From Candidatus Berkelbacteria bacterium RIFCSPLOWO2_01_FULL_50_28 (lineage in GTDB: Bacteria; Patescibacteria; UBA1384; 2-12-FULL-50-11): DNA of 64,000 nt. This document shows, one piece after another, positions 37,101-39,069 of this stretch. Numbering within the stretch: the first letter of the stretch is position 1; every line of letters starts with the position of its first letter. The notes under the pieces are model-generated. The model ran no database searches. It had not been told where the DNA came from and saw only the letters and a program-made list of their open reading frames with translations. The stretch spans positions 305,070 to 369,069 of the forward strand of contig MEZX01000002.1 in assembly GCA_001774395.1 (NCBI GenBank). Direction: 5' to 3'. A program made the translations under genes and the position numbers.

Positions 37101-38081
37101 GATTGACCCAGCGGTGCCGGCAACATCGATCGAAACTCCGTCAGCACTCGTCACATTCTGCTGACCGGTGGCGGTATTACCGACGATGTGAGTATTGGCA
37201 TATATACCAGTGACTGTGCCAACTCCAAGGTTGGTAAAGCTCGAGGCTTGATATACCGGATCAACCAAGGCATTAGCTCGCAAAAAGTCGACAGCGACAT
37301 CAGCAGAGCCAACAACATCGCTATCCGACCAGTAACGAACACGAATTGGTTGGGTATCGCTAGAGGTAAAGTTGGTTAAGGGAGTTGATATGGCCGTTCC
37401 GCCGCCAGTACCACTTGAGAAGTAGCCATCATATATATGCCACTGGAAAGCGGCTGGACTCGTTAGGGCTATATCGACATCGACGTTGGAAGCATTTTGA
37501 CTCATCAACGATCGCCAACCACCGCCGGTACACTGGCCGTCCGTGGTCGCATCGACCGAAGTCGACGAAACCCAATCGCAAATTTGAATCTTCAAAACTC
37601 GACTAGCCGAATCAAGGTCAACTTCTGTTTGAATGATGAGTTTATTAGCCCCTGCCAGTTTAGCGATTCCTAAATCAAGCTGCATATTGAGGTTCGGCGT
37701 CGCGGCATCGGCCGCTGTTACCTGCCAGTGAAAGTTGTCGTCGGACAGAGTTCCTTTCCAGGAACCGGTGTTAACGCCTTCGGTGGCTCCTGCCAACAGT
37801 GAGTTGGCATTTTGCCCTGTCCCGACTACTAGATTTCCGGAAGTTGGGACAAACTGATAGGTGCTGGCCAATGCCTTTGGGGGATTTTGGTTAATTGAAG
37901 ATCTGGGGTTAATAAGCCAACTGGCTGAGCTGGTTACGGTGAGGAGGATCAAGATCATTAAGATCGGGATTCGGAACGGGTTATTTTTCCAGGTATCCCA
38001 AACTAGAGTCACGCTCTGGCGGTAGAGATTACGATAGATACCGTCCAGGCGTTTTTTGGCTTTTTCAACCCGCGCGGTCAT
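10188..38081 (-). CDS. Giant secreted surface protein, about 9,297 aa (putative adhesin)
   Basis: One uninterrupted frame of 27.9 kb. ATG 38081 is preferred over an upstream TTG at 38099. A basic cytosolic stretch and membrane segment (PILMILILLTVTSSASWLI, about 39-57) start it. Then: two copies of a 560-aa jelly-roll-like domain (about 75-1200); a seven-repeat propeller (2170-2520); a six-repeat propeller (2740-3025); many beta-strand repeats of the GNYSNSGTFTANSGTVTF type; two LamG-like domains starting GYWKMDEGTGT (about 4945 and 7585); two NosD-like beta-helices (about 5615 and 8255); Fn3-like segments (8890-9120); and a WxL-like terminus ending TTEVLYILTGTF. It is rich in Thr, Ser, Gly and Asn and poor in Lys and Arg, as expected for an extracellular fibre. 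Carbohydrate or host-cell binding is inference. Confidence 0.9.
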   Translation of the reverse strand: MTARVEKAKKRLDGIYRNLYRQSVTLVWDTWKNNPFRIPILMILILLTVTSSASWLINPRSSINQNPPKALASTYQFVPTSGNLVVGTGQNANSLLAGATEGVNTGSWKGTLSDDNFHWQVTAADAATPNLNMQLDLGIAKLAGANKLIIQTEVDLDSASRVLKIQICDWVSSTSVDATTDGQCTGGGWRSLMSQNASNVDVDIALTSPAAFQWHIYDGYFSSGTGGGTAISTPLTNFTSSDTQPIRVRYWSDSDVVGSADVAVDFLRANALVDPVYQASSFTNLGVGTVTGIYANTHIVGNTATGQQNVTSADGVSIDVAGTAGSISDSYLTFKNVKTYTGMNAFYFKSEYYCSTTGINFDYAIRNFTAGTWENLTSASIACSGSAATNAWSKNNITPADYIDEASGDEVRIRMYGSANSTVTLRQDFAYLMVGSTNSDSAQCEITWGTGTATDCTNARDLIGPATAVAFANTAEDESNTVNNDYYALDNDGDATLEEATAANINFPVTVPSDAQVVANHYAGRFSGCSVCTTTALTVQMGLRDYSGTPTSTAATGGWTAVGATSATATQAYTDSITALAIGTYGNQTNPDDHIDTNNNVMNVRLRTTASGLTSNNAVTNWDFAMVSISWVVDSSHPTRNYQFAPTGDTLGAGTEIARLGQTAAVNTGVNTGGWQGTLGDDNYHWSINGANVVGTNHNMQLNFTSAKQNGANKLLIQTEFDTDAALAVKVQICDWVSSTSVDVAADGDCTTGGWRSVNSQNASNVDVDFTTNGVISLQWQIFDGYFTTGTTGGTAISTPLTNFFHASNGVKIRLYNTVQTATAIDVDFLRIQPIIDTVYHPAGVTNLNGSGGALAGTYANTHVVGNSASGQQSTTTADGVYLAGAGTAGSIADYYLSFKNIKTYAGMNTFYFKADYNCSAATAGLDHQFAIYNFTTTSWENLNSAAIACATADATNAWAKNNISPTDYINGGETRIRFYGDLNSTTTLRLDFAYLVVGSTNTDSSDCQISFGSGTASDCANTRNLVGPASPNTFDVETEDESTTMGTGDANAFYALDNESTPDTTVEEGASSNISFPVTQPSNSSIVGQHFATRFSGCGAFGNPCGATALTAQFGFKDYSGFNQATGGWLQLNPTSNSATLAYADSISNLSISVYGQQINPEDLIDTANNKMNLRLRPTTPGSAAGDVTVVWDFAMASIQWIEIGSTIDISGSSSVDAATVAVAVDGVLQVNKNATVASSAWTISSVFVGKGRVVIVWHDGASDANESTGITNYDGSGNITGMVLTAHTFSVGSADNQTKTYSELTLYDNDADEDVMYKAISNTISVDATSSYADETLDILSSNSLTVGGSETLTTLNLTVNGTLTSGGATTYNVGGNYTNNGTFTASTSTVTLNGAAAQTLSGTMTTTSAFYNLTLTNASGADATDDERTNFVAGIDFAASATVTNNYTIAVASVRVEYNTGSTYTMTNINWNGAAVGTRIFFRNSAASGSWLLNVSGTQTNVAYVNVSRSDASSGSTISAGNGTNYDGNNNTNWSFTAVITGTVYMANETTIGTSGNGGPCDGAATNVSLRVNGGAENTASCSNTTAVFSFTGLTVNSGDRVTIYLTSTMKANTVLVAQSNGAYSIDLYENRVSVTYTTGSSIVIDNLTDYDSDQNNTDMLYDAENAATDTLILESGIELHIPTSKAFAPGGSVTTPKLHIKGTYTGIPGDFSATLTLNESGTGTARPLYIDGGTFTSPATTVFSGDGTADIQHTTYTDLYITPTITADRTYTLTTGTLTVNGGMQVNPTASSTTKTLTVNLGGTTTIAANRTLTITGTGTGASVVNTTASNSYALSVGTMDIDNTGSGGTLTANNSTITSTASSWTQTGTFNAGTSTVVMNKDASGGITSNNPITFYNLTLSPAISTSGRTYTFGTSALTINGNFTISPSGTQLLTVNMGANITVAATKATTITRTGTATSKIDVRPSSTDYNLTTGRLNIATGGTLDAASASSVITLTSISGTLFTRAGTFTVGTSEVKVTSASGTPTFLSGATTFHKLTINSTATVINMSGAVTINNVSGAALTITAGVFNVDANNITGPGATNGTLTIASGATLCLGGTTGSTNATCNSGATQTTTRNMPTFQTYAFNSASTTRYLSDVAQTVSQAPVYGNLQITPTLTANRTYTLGSSNQRVNSFVYANSKYIAMGFDDASGTFDAVIWESTDLVSWTPRTVAGGTGNQTISSLIYDGTKYVAAGGDAASGTYDAYVWESTDLISWTPRTVASGAGGQNLVSIIYTGSKYIVAGNDDASGTNDAVVWESTDLISWTPRTVANGANHQVINAFTYGGSKYVAAGTDSSVTPGFCGFGNCDAYIWESTDLISWTRRTVANSAGSEDILSIIYDGAKYVVAGYDLGVGSGDGLVWESSDLITWTPRTVASGTSGQVLYSVIYGGSKYVATGYDNIMGTLDAFAWESTDLITWTPRIVSAGVEQQWAYSIIYDGAKYVVGGRHDATNQVADAVVWESTDLITWTDHAASPGLTVNGDLTINPTIASGSSVLTANVSGNLTVASGKTTTITRTTSNTANLVLAPGWTNYNLSTGNLNIVTGGTLTAGSSIVTLTASGTPLTVTGTFTPSTSSVSYAGTSATNVTAATYYNLLVGNNADGNATTFTAVGNSTVQQKLTIGNASSSVSDTFAASSTTLTLSGSPSTTPLNVTSKGTFQADTSTVVYAGEGAVAPSINYNQLKIGGNNGLARAAGLNNNSGETNNFGAVIDQPNGFAYYATNDSPSRIIKYRLSDFTRVGSIILNSGEGSIYAPGVIDQPNGFIYFGTNDSPAKIVKINLSNFTRVGAITLDTGENSIRSAVIDQPNGFAYFGTYTTAGRVVKVQLSDFTRVGAITFSAGEDNLQFGAVIDQPNGFAYFGTATTTGIVVKVQLSDFTRVGAITFSAGESRVYSAVIDQPNGLTYFGTYDDLSQTAGRVVKVQLSDFTRVGAITFDSGELGAISAVIDQPNGLAYFGTLTTPGKVIKVRLGLSQTPIGTGSSQTITATGTLTVDGHGIGSTHNPTINAQGDLTISASAKLTSTSGALTVGGNYSNSGTFTHNSGTVTFNATDTGNTIQGTLSGSTGKFNNLIFNGSSGEWTPNAAVEVVNDLTMTAGTLLGTQNVTVNGTAAGTAGIITLTGGTFENRVAANKNFGTSSGSNAWTFYELTFSNSHGSSPFVITTQTGGSGGITVSSILRVGKSGDAAGATTTLNAGNRIWTLSGTAGDPFQLLASPLGVLAGGTSKFYYTGANGAGNTTIQSTSGSYYDLEINADDAFVLEEATVVTNNLTITLGTLDVTAGNFALTIGNNYSNAGGTFTAQSGTVTFNATDTGNTLAGTMTGGSAFFNLVFDGVAGGWTYSNAVAATNDFTVINGAVTANNLALTVTRDFTLANTSGVSYTAGSSTITVSRHFTNNGDKFVEGTSTVNMTGTGTLASASGFYNLGVAYTGFVTTSSGINGGNSTTNQLALNGGTMTYGASYVNTGCTGTCTPIVFNSATTINGGGVFYFWPVGASAIMTIPAGDYGNWSMNFAFTNNNQTYTQTGATITSQWWSFGTYAYTGGVYNTNGNTVTATAGISLGARGSTGSATVNFGASTVNSGSFLITSAGAGLESWTLNLESSTLNFTTNVDFTASAHAQIAVLDGGSSTVNFNSNSTRTYTPAGFSLYNGNIAAGANSLTLGGAAIFTNNFTITSGTFDVSAAPYALTIGGNYSNSGTFTARTGTVTLNGSATQTLSGTMTTTSAFYNLTLTNSSGTSPSDNERTGWVAGIDFNAAATVTNNYVITTANVRVEYESAATYTVANINWNGAAIGTRIYFRNSAITGTWLLNVSGIQIAVSYVNVSRSDASSGSAIVASDGTNFNAQNNTNWTFSGTVTGTVYGTDESTAVVSGPTVRMYINGTTTETTTANGSGVFTFTTGTNANDVLSIYLDTAGGITGSTVTKATGSALSNIHIYQDRLTTRCDNTCSLTNTNIDSWDKGNDTDIHATVTTSNLVVDNDWKLKVTNNTFAPGGTITTSPAGGSSYQGQVGIDASSVLDMAGFALSIGGNYSNSGTFTSGSNTTSFTDTATGNTLAGTMTGASSFYNLVFDGVAGGWTYSSAVAATNDFTVTNGAVTANNLALTVTRDFTLANTSGVSYIAGSSTLTVSRHFTDTGYKYAYGTSTLILNGTGTLTALNNSSLFYNISLAYTTFTSTVASQIRVSNTFTVNGGTLTKSGSVWINLQCSGSCTPMVFAAPTAMTGGGTFYQQAGGTTPTKTIAAGDYGNWNLNTTSYTNSATYQLGGTVTTTGTFRLDSNNTGLVFNTQNYTLNVGAFTFGSAGWLLQNTTANFGSSTINVTGNFYADASAGNHTVNLNTSTVNVGGNWQNLNGTGSLILSPGTSTVNMTATTTGKTITSNGQSFYNLVFNGVGGGWTFQDATIATNDFTVTNGAVTANNLALTVTRDFTLANTAGVSYTAGSSTITVSRHWNDTGTKFVYGTSTVALNGTGTIAVAAAASFNHLSVGYSTFTTTFPSGSGGWQMMGQLTFNGGTVTNGGGGTWFHIRVNGTNNTPVVFASPTTITGINSIGINSNSAGPYTVTVAGGNYGSWGINLYGANTGVTFQLGGNLTTSFYFRQANSSGGDSIFNTQNYNITSPTYQFGQTGSSCLSTAANWGSSTITLSGTGDGLYVESNCGAHTLNMGSANIDVKGNVKFVNGTGTIAVTASTSTLTWTNTSGTKTYSPNGQLLYNITLNGSGGTVTPDAAVIVANDLTMTAGTLNGTQNVTVNGAVAGTAGIISLTGGTFEQRVGAAKNFGTTSGSAAWTFYDLTFSNSHGSSPFTVTTQTGGTGGITVSDILKVGKSGDSAGATTTLDAGNRTWTLSGTGGDPFQILASPLGVLTGATSTFKYTGNNAGGNTTIQSTSGSYYNLEINDGLQGYWKMDEGTGTNAVDVSGNGNDGTLGGATGGLPTWTTSVSSNNHYGGSGSDPYGVTLDGNDDKMEKSSYSGFPTTVISAAFWIKTSDTSNGMISYASSGSDNAFLLFDSNNITVYINGSSRATGVDINDNAWHHVVVTWRSSDGQLDVYKDGVSGYSNTFAASAVILGGGCLEIGQEQDSVCGGLDAGQATAGSFNDVRIYNRLLSSTEASALAAGNHPTYETYVLEADTTVTNNLGVRTGALDVTASNFALTVGGNLTNVSNFAPNSGTVTMNSTASGKTIQSDPAFYKLKFHNASGGGGWTSQNRLLVDTTSGTPAADALVIGNGTVTIGDGNADNLLVYGGIDIAVNANETGILQTMDALAEGSTITLQVNKDTSTQCANCIVDVGASSGSGQGTLTINENGILKLIPKSSATASDTGVEVASTGKLNVTGALSLAATTSTAITDYDNRETKLCATADFSAGYTSKHVRATTGLAIGQIYPITATTVNDAQCDTATDDSITRADTSTASVVSASRTLSLNNTIMAVCIPDSITANDQKIGSYMRDFTGTKGYFQIVDSANDSASCTGTDDLLKVIESPDVFSGFTSGDTVDISDGVRPGDQFEIYDYANVTAEDGVACTAAVNEAGESYIYAIAGSEIAMTYADICNLGRNTFSKNGVSLYTLNGTNANEGITIDRSRLRNGYDGAYLSATTNNNTGNSKGITNSSATGNADYGFRLISGANSNTLTSNTASNNTLYGIRLDSSNSNILTSNTANNNTQRGINLTTSSNNTLTSNSAVGNISKGILIETSSYNNTLTSNTAIGNVDVGIQLINAYNNTLTSNSAIANSSDGIILVSASNNYLSSNSSTSNTDEGFFIYLSSNNNTFKSNTATNNTNYGFRLYDGSNNNILTSNQSGGQSRGLAVEGTVSTGNVVIDDVYGTSPNTVADIVFGNVGAHTLSLYNTTLSSSTEVTGVTLAASYIVSRKHDGVAGSTKIWGEYAIPSDTAETPQDEDTDKFNYANNLWEKSVTAHRYSGTGTEDTNLSYDLTAPADLSAGPYAYRLVTKTAGVGASCVTSQAVMDVYRNGTDVGDLTTGTLFTDSTGAVNTKFTVDCGATPYALNATYTFTAFDADNSTSTATKTVTVQQDGDIITVPSGGTMQFDGGVSNRSTLAVLTPASMSFDLTNSGTISGGYNDLTVTGSVNGSNGTYSMTTGSILIQRVIAASKTFGNSGAGSNGWTLQDLKFENASGATKTVTTNGTNTGSIITSGTLTIGKATDSFSTTLDNETNDRIIDADGDVTITGFGVLQASSTASFTIGSSYINDGTLTAGTGTVTFDSTSTGKTLGGQGIYNTPFYNLTFNGVGGAWELGNDGPMFISNDLTITNGTVTSSFYGLKIGGSYSNSGTFTHNSASVIMSATDTGNTLGGTMTGASAFYDLTFDGVAGDWSFGANAVTFANDLTITNGTVTAPSTTLTIGGNYSNSGTFTANSGTVTLDGSATQTLSGTMTTTSAFYNLTLTNSSGTSPSDNERTGWVAGIDFNASATVTNNYVITTANVRVEYNSGSTYTIANINWNGAAIGTRIYFRNSAITGTWLLNVSGIQTAVSYVNVSRSDASSGSAIVASDGTNFNAQNNTNWTFSGTVTGTVYGTDETTAVATGPTVRMYINGTTTETAVANGSGVFTFTTGANANDVLSIYLDTAGGIGGLTVTKATGSALSNIHIYQSRLTTRCDNTCSLTNANIDNWDKGNDTDIHATVTTSNLVVDSDWKLKVTNNTFAPGGTITTSPAGGSSYQGQVGIDASSVLDMAGNALSIGGNYSNSGTFTSGSNTTTFTDTATGNTLAGTMTGASSFYNLVFDGVAGGWTYSNAVAATNDYTVTNGAVTANNLALTVTRDFTLANTSGVSYTAGSSTITVSRHWTDSGAKFVSGTSTVALNGTGTMAFAYLLFYNLSIGYSGFTTTLPNTTFGITSGGTMTVNGGTVAGGGNFVVIHCVATCTPFVFASPTSLTGTMTVYYEADAGSFNMTIAGGNYGSWQVSTNSNTNNTAYILGGDLTTTSSFRLRAPNSGTGNTFSTQNYAINAANFTFGYVATGAFAASFGSSVITLTSDLQVASNGGTHTLNMQTSTVDVKGNVTFVNGTGTIAVTPGTSTLTMSAVATGKTITSNAQSFYNLVFNGVGGGWTLQDAMSVTNNFSITNGTFDTNTTFNYALTIGGNLTGNAGTWTLTERASTITVSGNWDTSAVATDSTSIVEGTSTVVMNGTGTKTLKTGATSTWLARFYNLNVGQSGNTTQLLSNTGMNGTISLGTGTFDLNTFSMQIDSLITTPFSLNPAGTWGTSSGTLYVFNDSNPTTNYNLPAFTYNSSVQTNQSTGSKTTFQGTTIINGNLSIGCCSRASEFDLSGQTVTVSGNVTFNTTTAILTMGAATLNVGGNFTNVAGAVFTANTSTVNFTSTTTGKTITSAGDSFYNLTFNGSGGAWTPQDALVATNDLTMTAGTLSGTQNVTVNGSVAGTAGIISLTGGTFEQRVIADKNFGTTSGSTAWTFSDLTFSNSCTSICNPQNTVTTQTGATGGITVSGVLRVGKSGDTYITVLNAGNRTWTLSGTAGDPFQILASPLGVLTGATSTFKYTGNNAGGNTTIQSTSGSYYNLEVNDGLVGYWKMDEGTGTSTTADISGTGATGTLYNSPTWTTAVNNNNYYGGSGSDPYGLDFSVASSQYIQGSYNAALNPSAFTISAWARVEGGAGTWRSVITSRDSTPAGYIIYAGSDNKWQFWTGAGTWKVVTGPTITDNVWYHLIATYDGVNMYLFVDGTSYGPTASTLTQNTVRDLRIGAGATEGSPNYYFEGKIDDVRVYNRVLGTTERTDMDAGNHPTYETYVLEADTTVTNNLGVRTGSLDVTASNYALTVGGNLTNVSNFAPNSGTVTMNSTASGKTIQSDPAFYKLKFHNASGGGGWTSQNRLLVDTTSGTPAADALVIGNGTVTIGDGSADNLLVYGGIDIAVNANETGILQTMDALAEGSTITLQVNKDTSTQCANCIVDVGASSGSGQGTLTINENGILKLIPKSSATASDTGVEVASTGKLNVIGALSLAATTSTAITDYDIRETKICANATFTTDQYNSLNVRATSGLAIGQIYPITDTTVDDAQCDTSTHDSITRADTSTASVVSASKAISVGNTIMTVCIPDSITADNQKIGSYMRDFTGTKGYFQITDSVNDYAGCSGTNDYLKVIASPDAFSGFTAGDTVDISDGVRPGDQFEIYDYANVTAEDGVACTATANEAGESYIRAIAGSETAMNYADVCNLGRNATSKYGVQFDTVNGTNASEGVTIDRSRLRSNYYGTYLNGATNNNTGNSKGITNSSSTSNLSYGFQLLNSANSNTFTSNAVSSNLASGFFLNSTANSNTFTSNTTTGNAGYGFYFNASSANNTLTSNVSTGNTSYGFYLLSSSTNNTLTSNSAIGNASGGFLTQNSANSNTFTSNSALGNSGYGFNVNNVTNNSFTSNTVTGNGTYGIALTTSASRNTFTSNTTNDNGTYGILIYGVSNNTFTGNQSGGQSYGLAVDNTTATGNVVISDVYGTAPNTSADVLFAGAGAHTLSLYNTTLSSSTEVTGVTVAGAYIVSRKHDTSAGATKIWGEYAIPADTAESPQVESTDKFNYANNLWEKSVTAHGYSGTGTEDTNLAYDLSAPADLSGGPYAYKLVTKTAGVGASCVTSQAVMDVYRNGTDVGDLTTGTLFTDSTGAVNTKFTVDCGATPYALNATYTFTAFDADNSTSVIKPMTMMQDGDIFTVGSGKTLEMKGQTTSTNLSTVTRGASGGYHFDVAGTIDAQYYKFSYLGGTSGGTGLDLQSGATLTNLDDGQFDNFQNVGATDTYMKVHGSLIGTGAPAKTWDNMIFLEASDNVPEYSVTQIATGAPAAGNYWVLYPATCTGWASCEASDSDTGDGGSDTLGFLHWTSAPIAPSSLVQMKTDDTVLATGDWTNEASVKFTALASDPDAADTLYLCVEKDPVATALSSVDGGDLCGSGVAYTGTPVTVTVTISGLVDGTQYHWQAQVKDAATAYSSWTGYGGNTENPPTNPADRDFGVDTTACTYGSSIYDGTVEDVDASYNDGSLTSVSANWDAYTCDASGLNKYQYSIGTTAGGTDIKTWTDNSTTESVTSTSLILRTNQNYFFNVRAVDNATNTSGVTSSNGQSVLPTISLSLGAVTITFANLNNGNNRTDSKTLTLTSSTNAYGGYVIRQYASSLLTKGIKTIPMFEGGSYASPGAWPGGTCTPSTNCGYGYTSDDTTIQGVNIFSGGTLYAPLRLTEFGDIVADHTTAVDGTSGPVTNEAFTITHKVSVSELQEANPYTTEVLYILTGTF
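12560..13310 (-). other. NosD-like right-handed beta-helix repeats, second copy (within giant CDS)
   Basis: About eleven tandem 20-24-residue rungs of the form NNTLTSNSAIGNASGGFLTQ. The regularly spaced Asn/Ser/Thr ladder is typical of parallel beta-helix folds in the NosD/pectate-lyase class. In surface proteins such helices form stiff stalks or bind polysaccharide. Confidence 0.75.
14680..15330 (-). other. LamG / concanavalin-A-like domain, second copy (within giant CDS)
   Basis: It begins GLVGYWKMDEGTGT and continues FTISAWARVEGG, WYHLIATYDGVNMYLFVDG and KIDDVRVYNRVL, the characteristic strand pattern of LamG-like jelly rolls (sialidase/laminin-G superfamily). Such domains usually bind sugars or host glycoproteins. 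It differs strongly from the copy at 22580-23250, although the flanking sequence is nearly the same. Confidence 0.85.
20500..21240 (-). other. NosD-like right-handed beta-helix repeats, first copy (within giant CDS)
   Basis: Tandem rungs such as NNTLTSNTAIGNVDVGIQLI and NNYLSSNSSTSNTDEGFFIY repeat about every 22-24 residues. Same family as 12560-13310, but the rungs are not all colinear, so individual rungs have been exchanged or lost since duplication. Confidence 0.75.
22580..23250 (-). other. LamG / concanavalin-A-like domain, first copy (within giant CDS)
   Basis: It begins GLQGYWKMDEGTGT, then VISAAFWIKTSD, WHHVVVTWRSSDGQLDVYKDG and SFNDVRIYNRLL, all diagnostic for LamG-like folds. It contains a Cys pair (GGCLEIGQEQDSVCGG) missing from the second copy. 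Confidence 0.85.
29005..29865 (-). other. Six-repeat beta-propeller-like region (within giant CDS)
   Basis: Six units of about 48 residues share AVIDQPNGFAYFGT.. RVVKVQLSDFTRVGAITF. The repeats resemble NHL/YVTN-type propeller blades. Three neighbouring units contain the same DNA over several dozen bases (around 29120, 29280 and 29420), so they were copied or converted recently. Confidence 0.8.
30515..31565 (-). other. Seven-repeat beta-propeller-like region (within giant CDS)
   Basis: Seven units of about 49 residues carry IYDGTKYVAAGGDAASGTYD and AYVWESTDLISWTPRTVASG. The count of seven suits a closed seven-bladed propeller of the sialidase/BNR sort. The WESTDLxxWTPRTV strand is nearly invariant. 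Confidence 0.8.
34480..37850 (-). repeat. Tandem duplication of a 560-residue N-terminal domain (within giant CDS)
   Basis: Two consecutive copies begin STYQFVPTSGN and RNYQFAPTGDT; each continues through GDDNxHW, KLIIQTEVDLD/KLLIQTEFDTD, CDWVSSTSVD, FYFKSEYYCS/FYFKADYNCS and DFAYLMVGSTN/DFAYLVVGSTN. The junction is near 36170. The domain looks jelly-roll-like; no catalytic motif is evident. Confidence 0.8.
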
Positions 38082-38102
38082 CGTCTTACAATCTCCCAAT
38101 TA

Positions 38103-38142
38103 CCCAATATCAAATGACTCAATTGTGGAATTGGATATTGGG
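38103..38142. repeat. Hairpin in the leader of the giant gene
   Basis: CCCAATATC at 38103-38111 is complementary to GATATTGGG at 38134-38142, and the interior CAATTGTGGAATTG can pair too. It lies just upstream of the giant gene's start, and the neighbouring bases repeat the same word once more (GGATATTGAG). It may affect translation or belong to the AT-rich repeat family; no promoter is convincing here, so the giant gene may be read from the NYN promoter. Confidence 0.55.
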
Positions 38143-38205
38143 ATATTGAGTAATTCACCGTGGTTTTCTCCCATTCGGAGCTTGACAAGTTAAAGCTATT
38201 TGTTA

Positions 38206-38868
38206 TCATTTCTTTACACGCCCGGTACCTTTTGTACCGGGCATTGTTATATTCTTAATCTCAATAGCTAGGCGTCTGACGATTACTTTATTGGAGAGAA
38301 AAGAGAATTTTGATAAGACCTTTTGCTTGAAATGGTCATCGAGATCGAAAAGCAAACTACTTTGAGATTTTAGAGCGATTGTTAAGGGTAAGCGCGAGCT
38401 AAGCGAAACTAGATGAACCTTCTTGTTGAATCTCTGAGCGGTCTCGATAGCGTAGAGTAAGTCAGCGTCACCGGTGATAATTAATGCTTCGTCGTAACTA
38501 TCAGTAGCCGCACCTACTGCCATATCAATCGCGAGGTGCACATCAACGCCCTTCTCTTTGCCTGTGGTCTTGGAGAAGTGTCCTTGGTAAAAAATGGTTT
38601 TGTGGTTTTTCTTGACGCTGTCGAAAAACTTCCTTTGGGTTAGCGCTAAGGTTCGCTTGGCCTTGGAATCAGTTGAGAGGTGACGCATATAGGTTCCGTA
38701 AAAGTAAATTTTCTCTAGTGAAAAATCTTGCTCCAATTGCCCGACAAAGTCAGAAAAGTTAAAGTATTGACCAGAATTCAACATCTCGGCCATCCCACCG
38801 AAAAGATTGGAGCCGTCAACGAAGGCGACGACTCGCCCGCTATCTGATTTAGCTTTGGCACCAGCCAT
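38206..38868 (-). CDS. NYN-domain (LabA/DUF88-like) putative ribonuclease
   Basis: 220 aa. The PIN-like NYN fold is recognisable: VVAFVDGSNLFGG near residue 13 with the first acidic residue, KGVDVHLAIDMA near 107, and ALIITGDADLLYAIETA near 128, together supplying the acidic metal-binding cluster, then KKVHLVSLSS. Such proteins are generally RNases or RNA-binding regulators. A C-terminal extension of about 50 residues ends MPGTKGTGRVKK, and its codons form a strong hairpin (GCCCGGTAC against GTACCGGGC). It is preceded by a 15-codon leader ORF shared with the 4,362-aa gene. The giant gene starts about 125 nt downstream in the same direction. Confidence 0.85.
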   Translation of the reverse strand: MAGAKAKSDSGRVVAFVDGSNLFGGMAEMLNSGQYFNFSDFVGQLEQDFSLEKIYFYGTYMRHLSTDSKAKRTLALTQRKFFDSVKKNHKTIFYQGHFSKTTGKEKGVDVHLAIDMAVGAATDSYDEALIITGDADLLYAIETAQRFNKKVHLVSLSSRLPLTIALKSQSSLLFDLDDHFKQKVLSKFSFLSNKVIVRRLAIEIKNITMPGTKGTGRVKK

Positions 38869-38871
38869 ACT

Positions 38872-38919
38872 CTAAAACTCCCCCTCTCCCCTGTAAGTGG
38901 ATAAAAAGTAACCCTCCAT
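38872..38919 (-). CDS. 15-codon leader ORF MEGYFLSTYRGEGEF upstream of the NYN gene
   Basis: ATG at 38919 runs in frame to TAG at 38874-38872, 3 nt before the NYN start. The same ORF with three substitutions (MEGLFISTYRGEGEY) precedes the 4,362-aa gene, again ending with TAG 3 nt before the start. The last codons (AGG GGA GAG GGG GAG) also form a purine-rich ribosome-binding sequence for the main gene. The predicted transcription start is 2 nt before the ATG, so the leader would be read from a leaderless end. Possible roles are translational coupling or attenuation. Confidence 0.7.
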   Translation of the reverse strand: MEGYFLSTYRGEGEF

Positions 38920-38927
38920 GTGATTTC

Positions 38928-38956
38928 AATATGAAATATTAACAGTTAAATGTCAA
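38928..38956 (-). promoter_or_regulatory. Promoter of the NYN gene
   Basis: On the - strand, TTGACA (38956-38951), 17 nt, CATATT (38933-38928), then 8 nt to the leader-ORF ATG. Spacing is identical to the promoter at 58072-58100. Confidence 0.7.
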
Positions 38957-39069
38957 AGAGTACCGAACCTGGGGAAAATGGCAAAAATTAAGACTAAGAG
39001 TCAGAGATAATTTAATCTTATGTAAATAAAGTAACTTTTAGTTGAGGCACAGTAGATCAGCTCAAAGAG

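Noticed and set aside
10188..38081. Many long open frames on the opposite strand and in other frames of the giant genes
   Set aside because: They follow from the repetitive ACC/GTT/GGT-rich codon use of a Thr/Val/Gly-rich protein. They lack promoters, ribosome sites and family features.
38182..38210. TTGACA with TATCAT on the + strand, a promoter-like pair
   Set aside because: It would drive antisense transcription into the end of the NYN gene with no ORF on that strand; it was left out as probably accidental.
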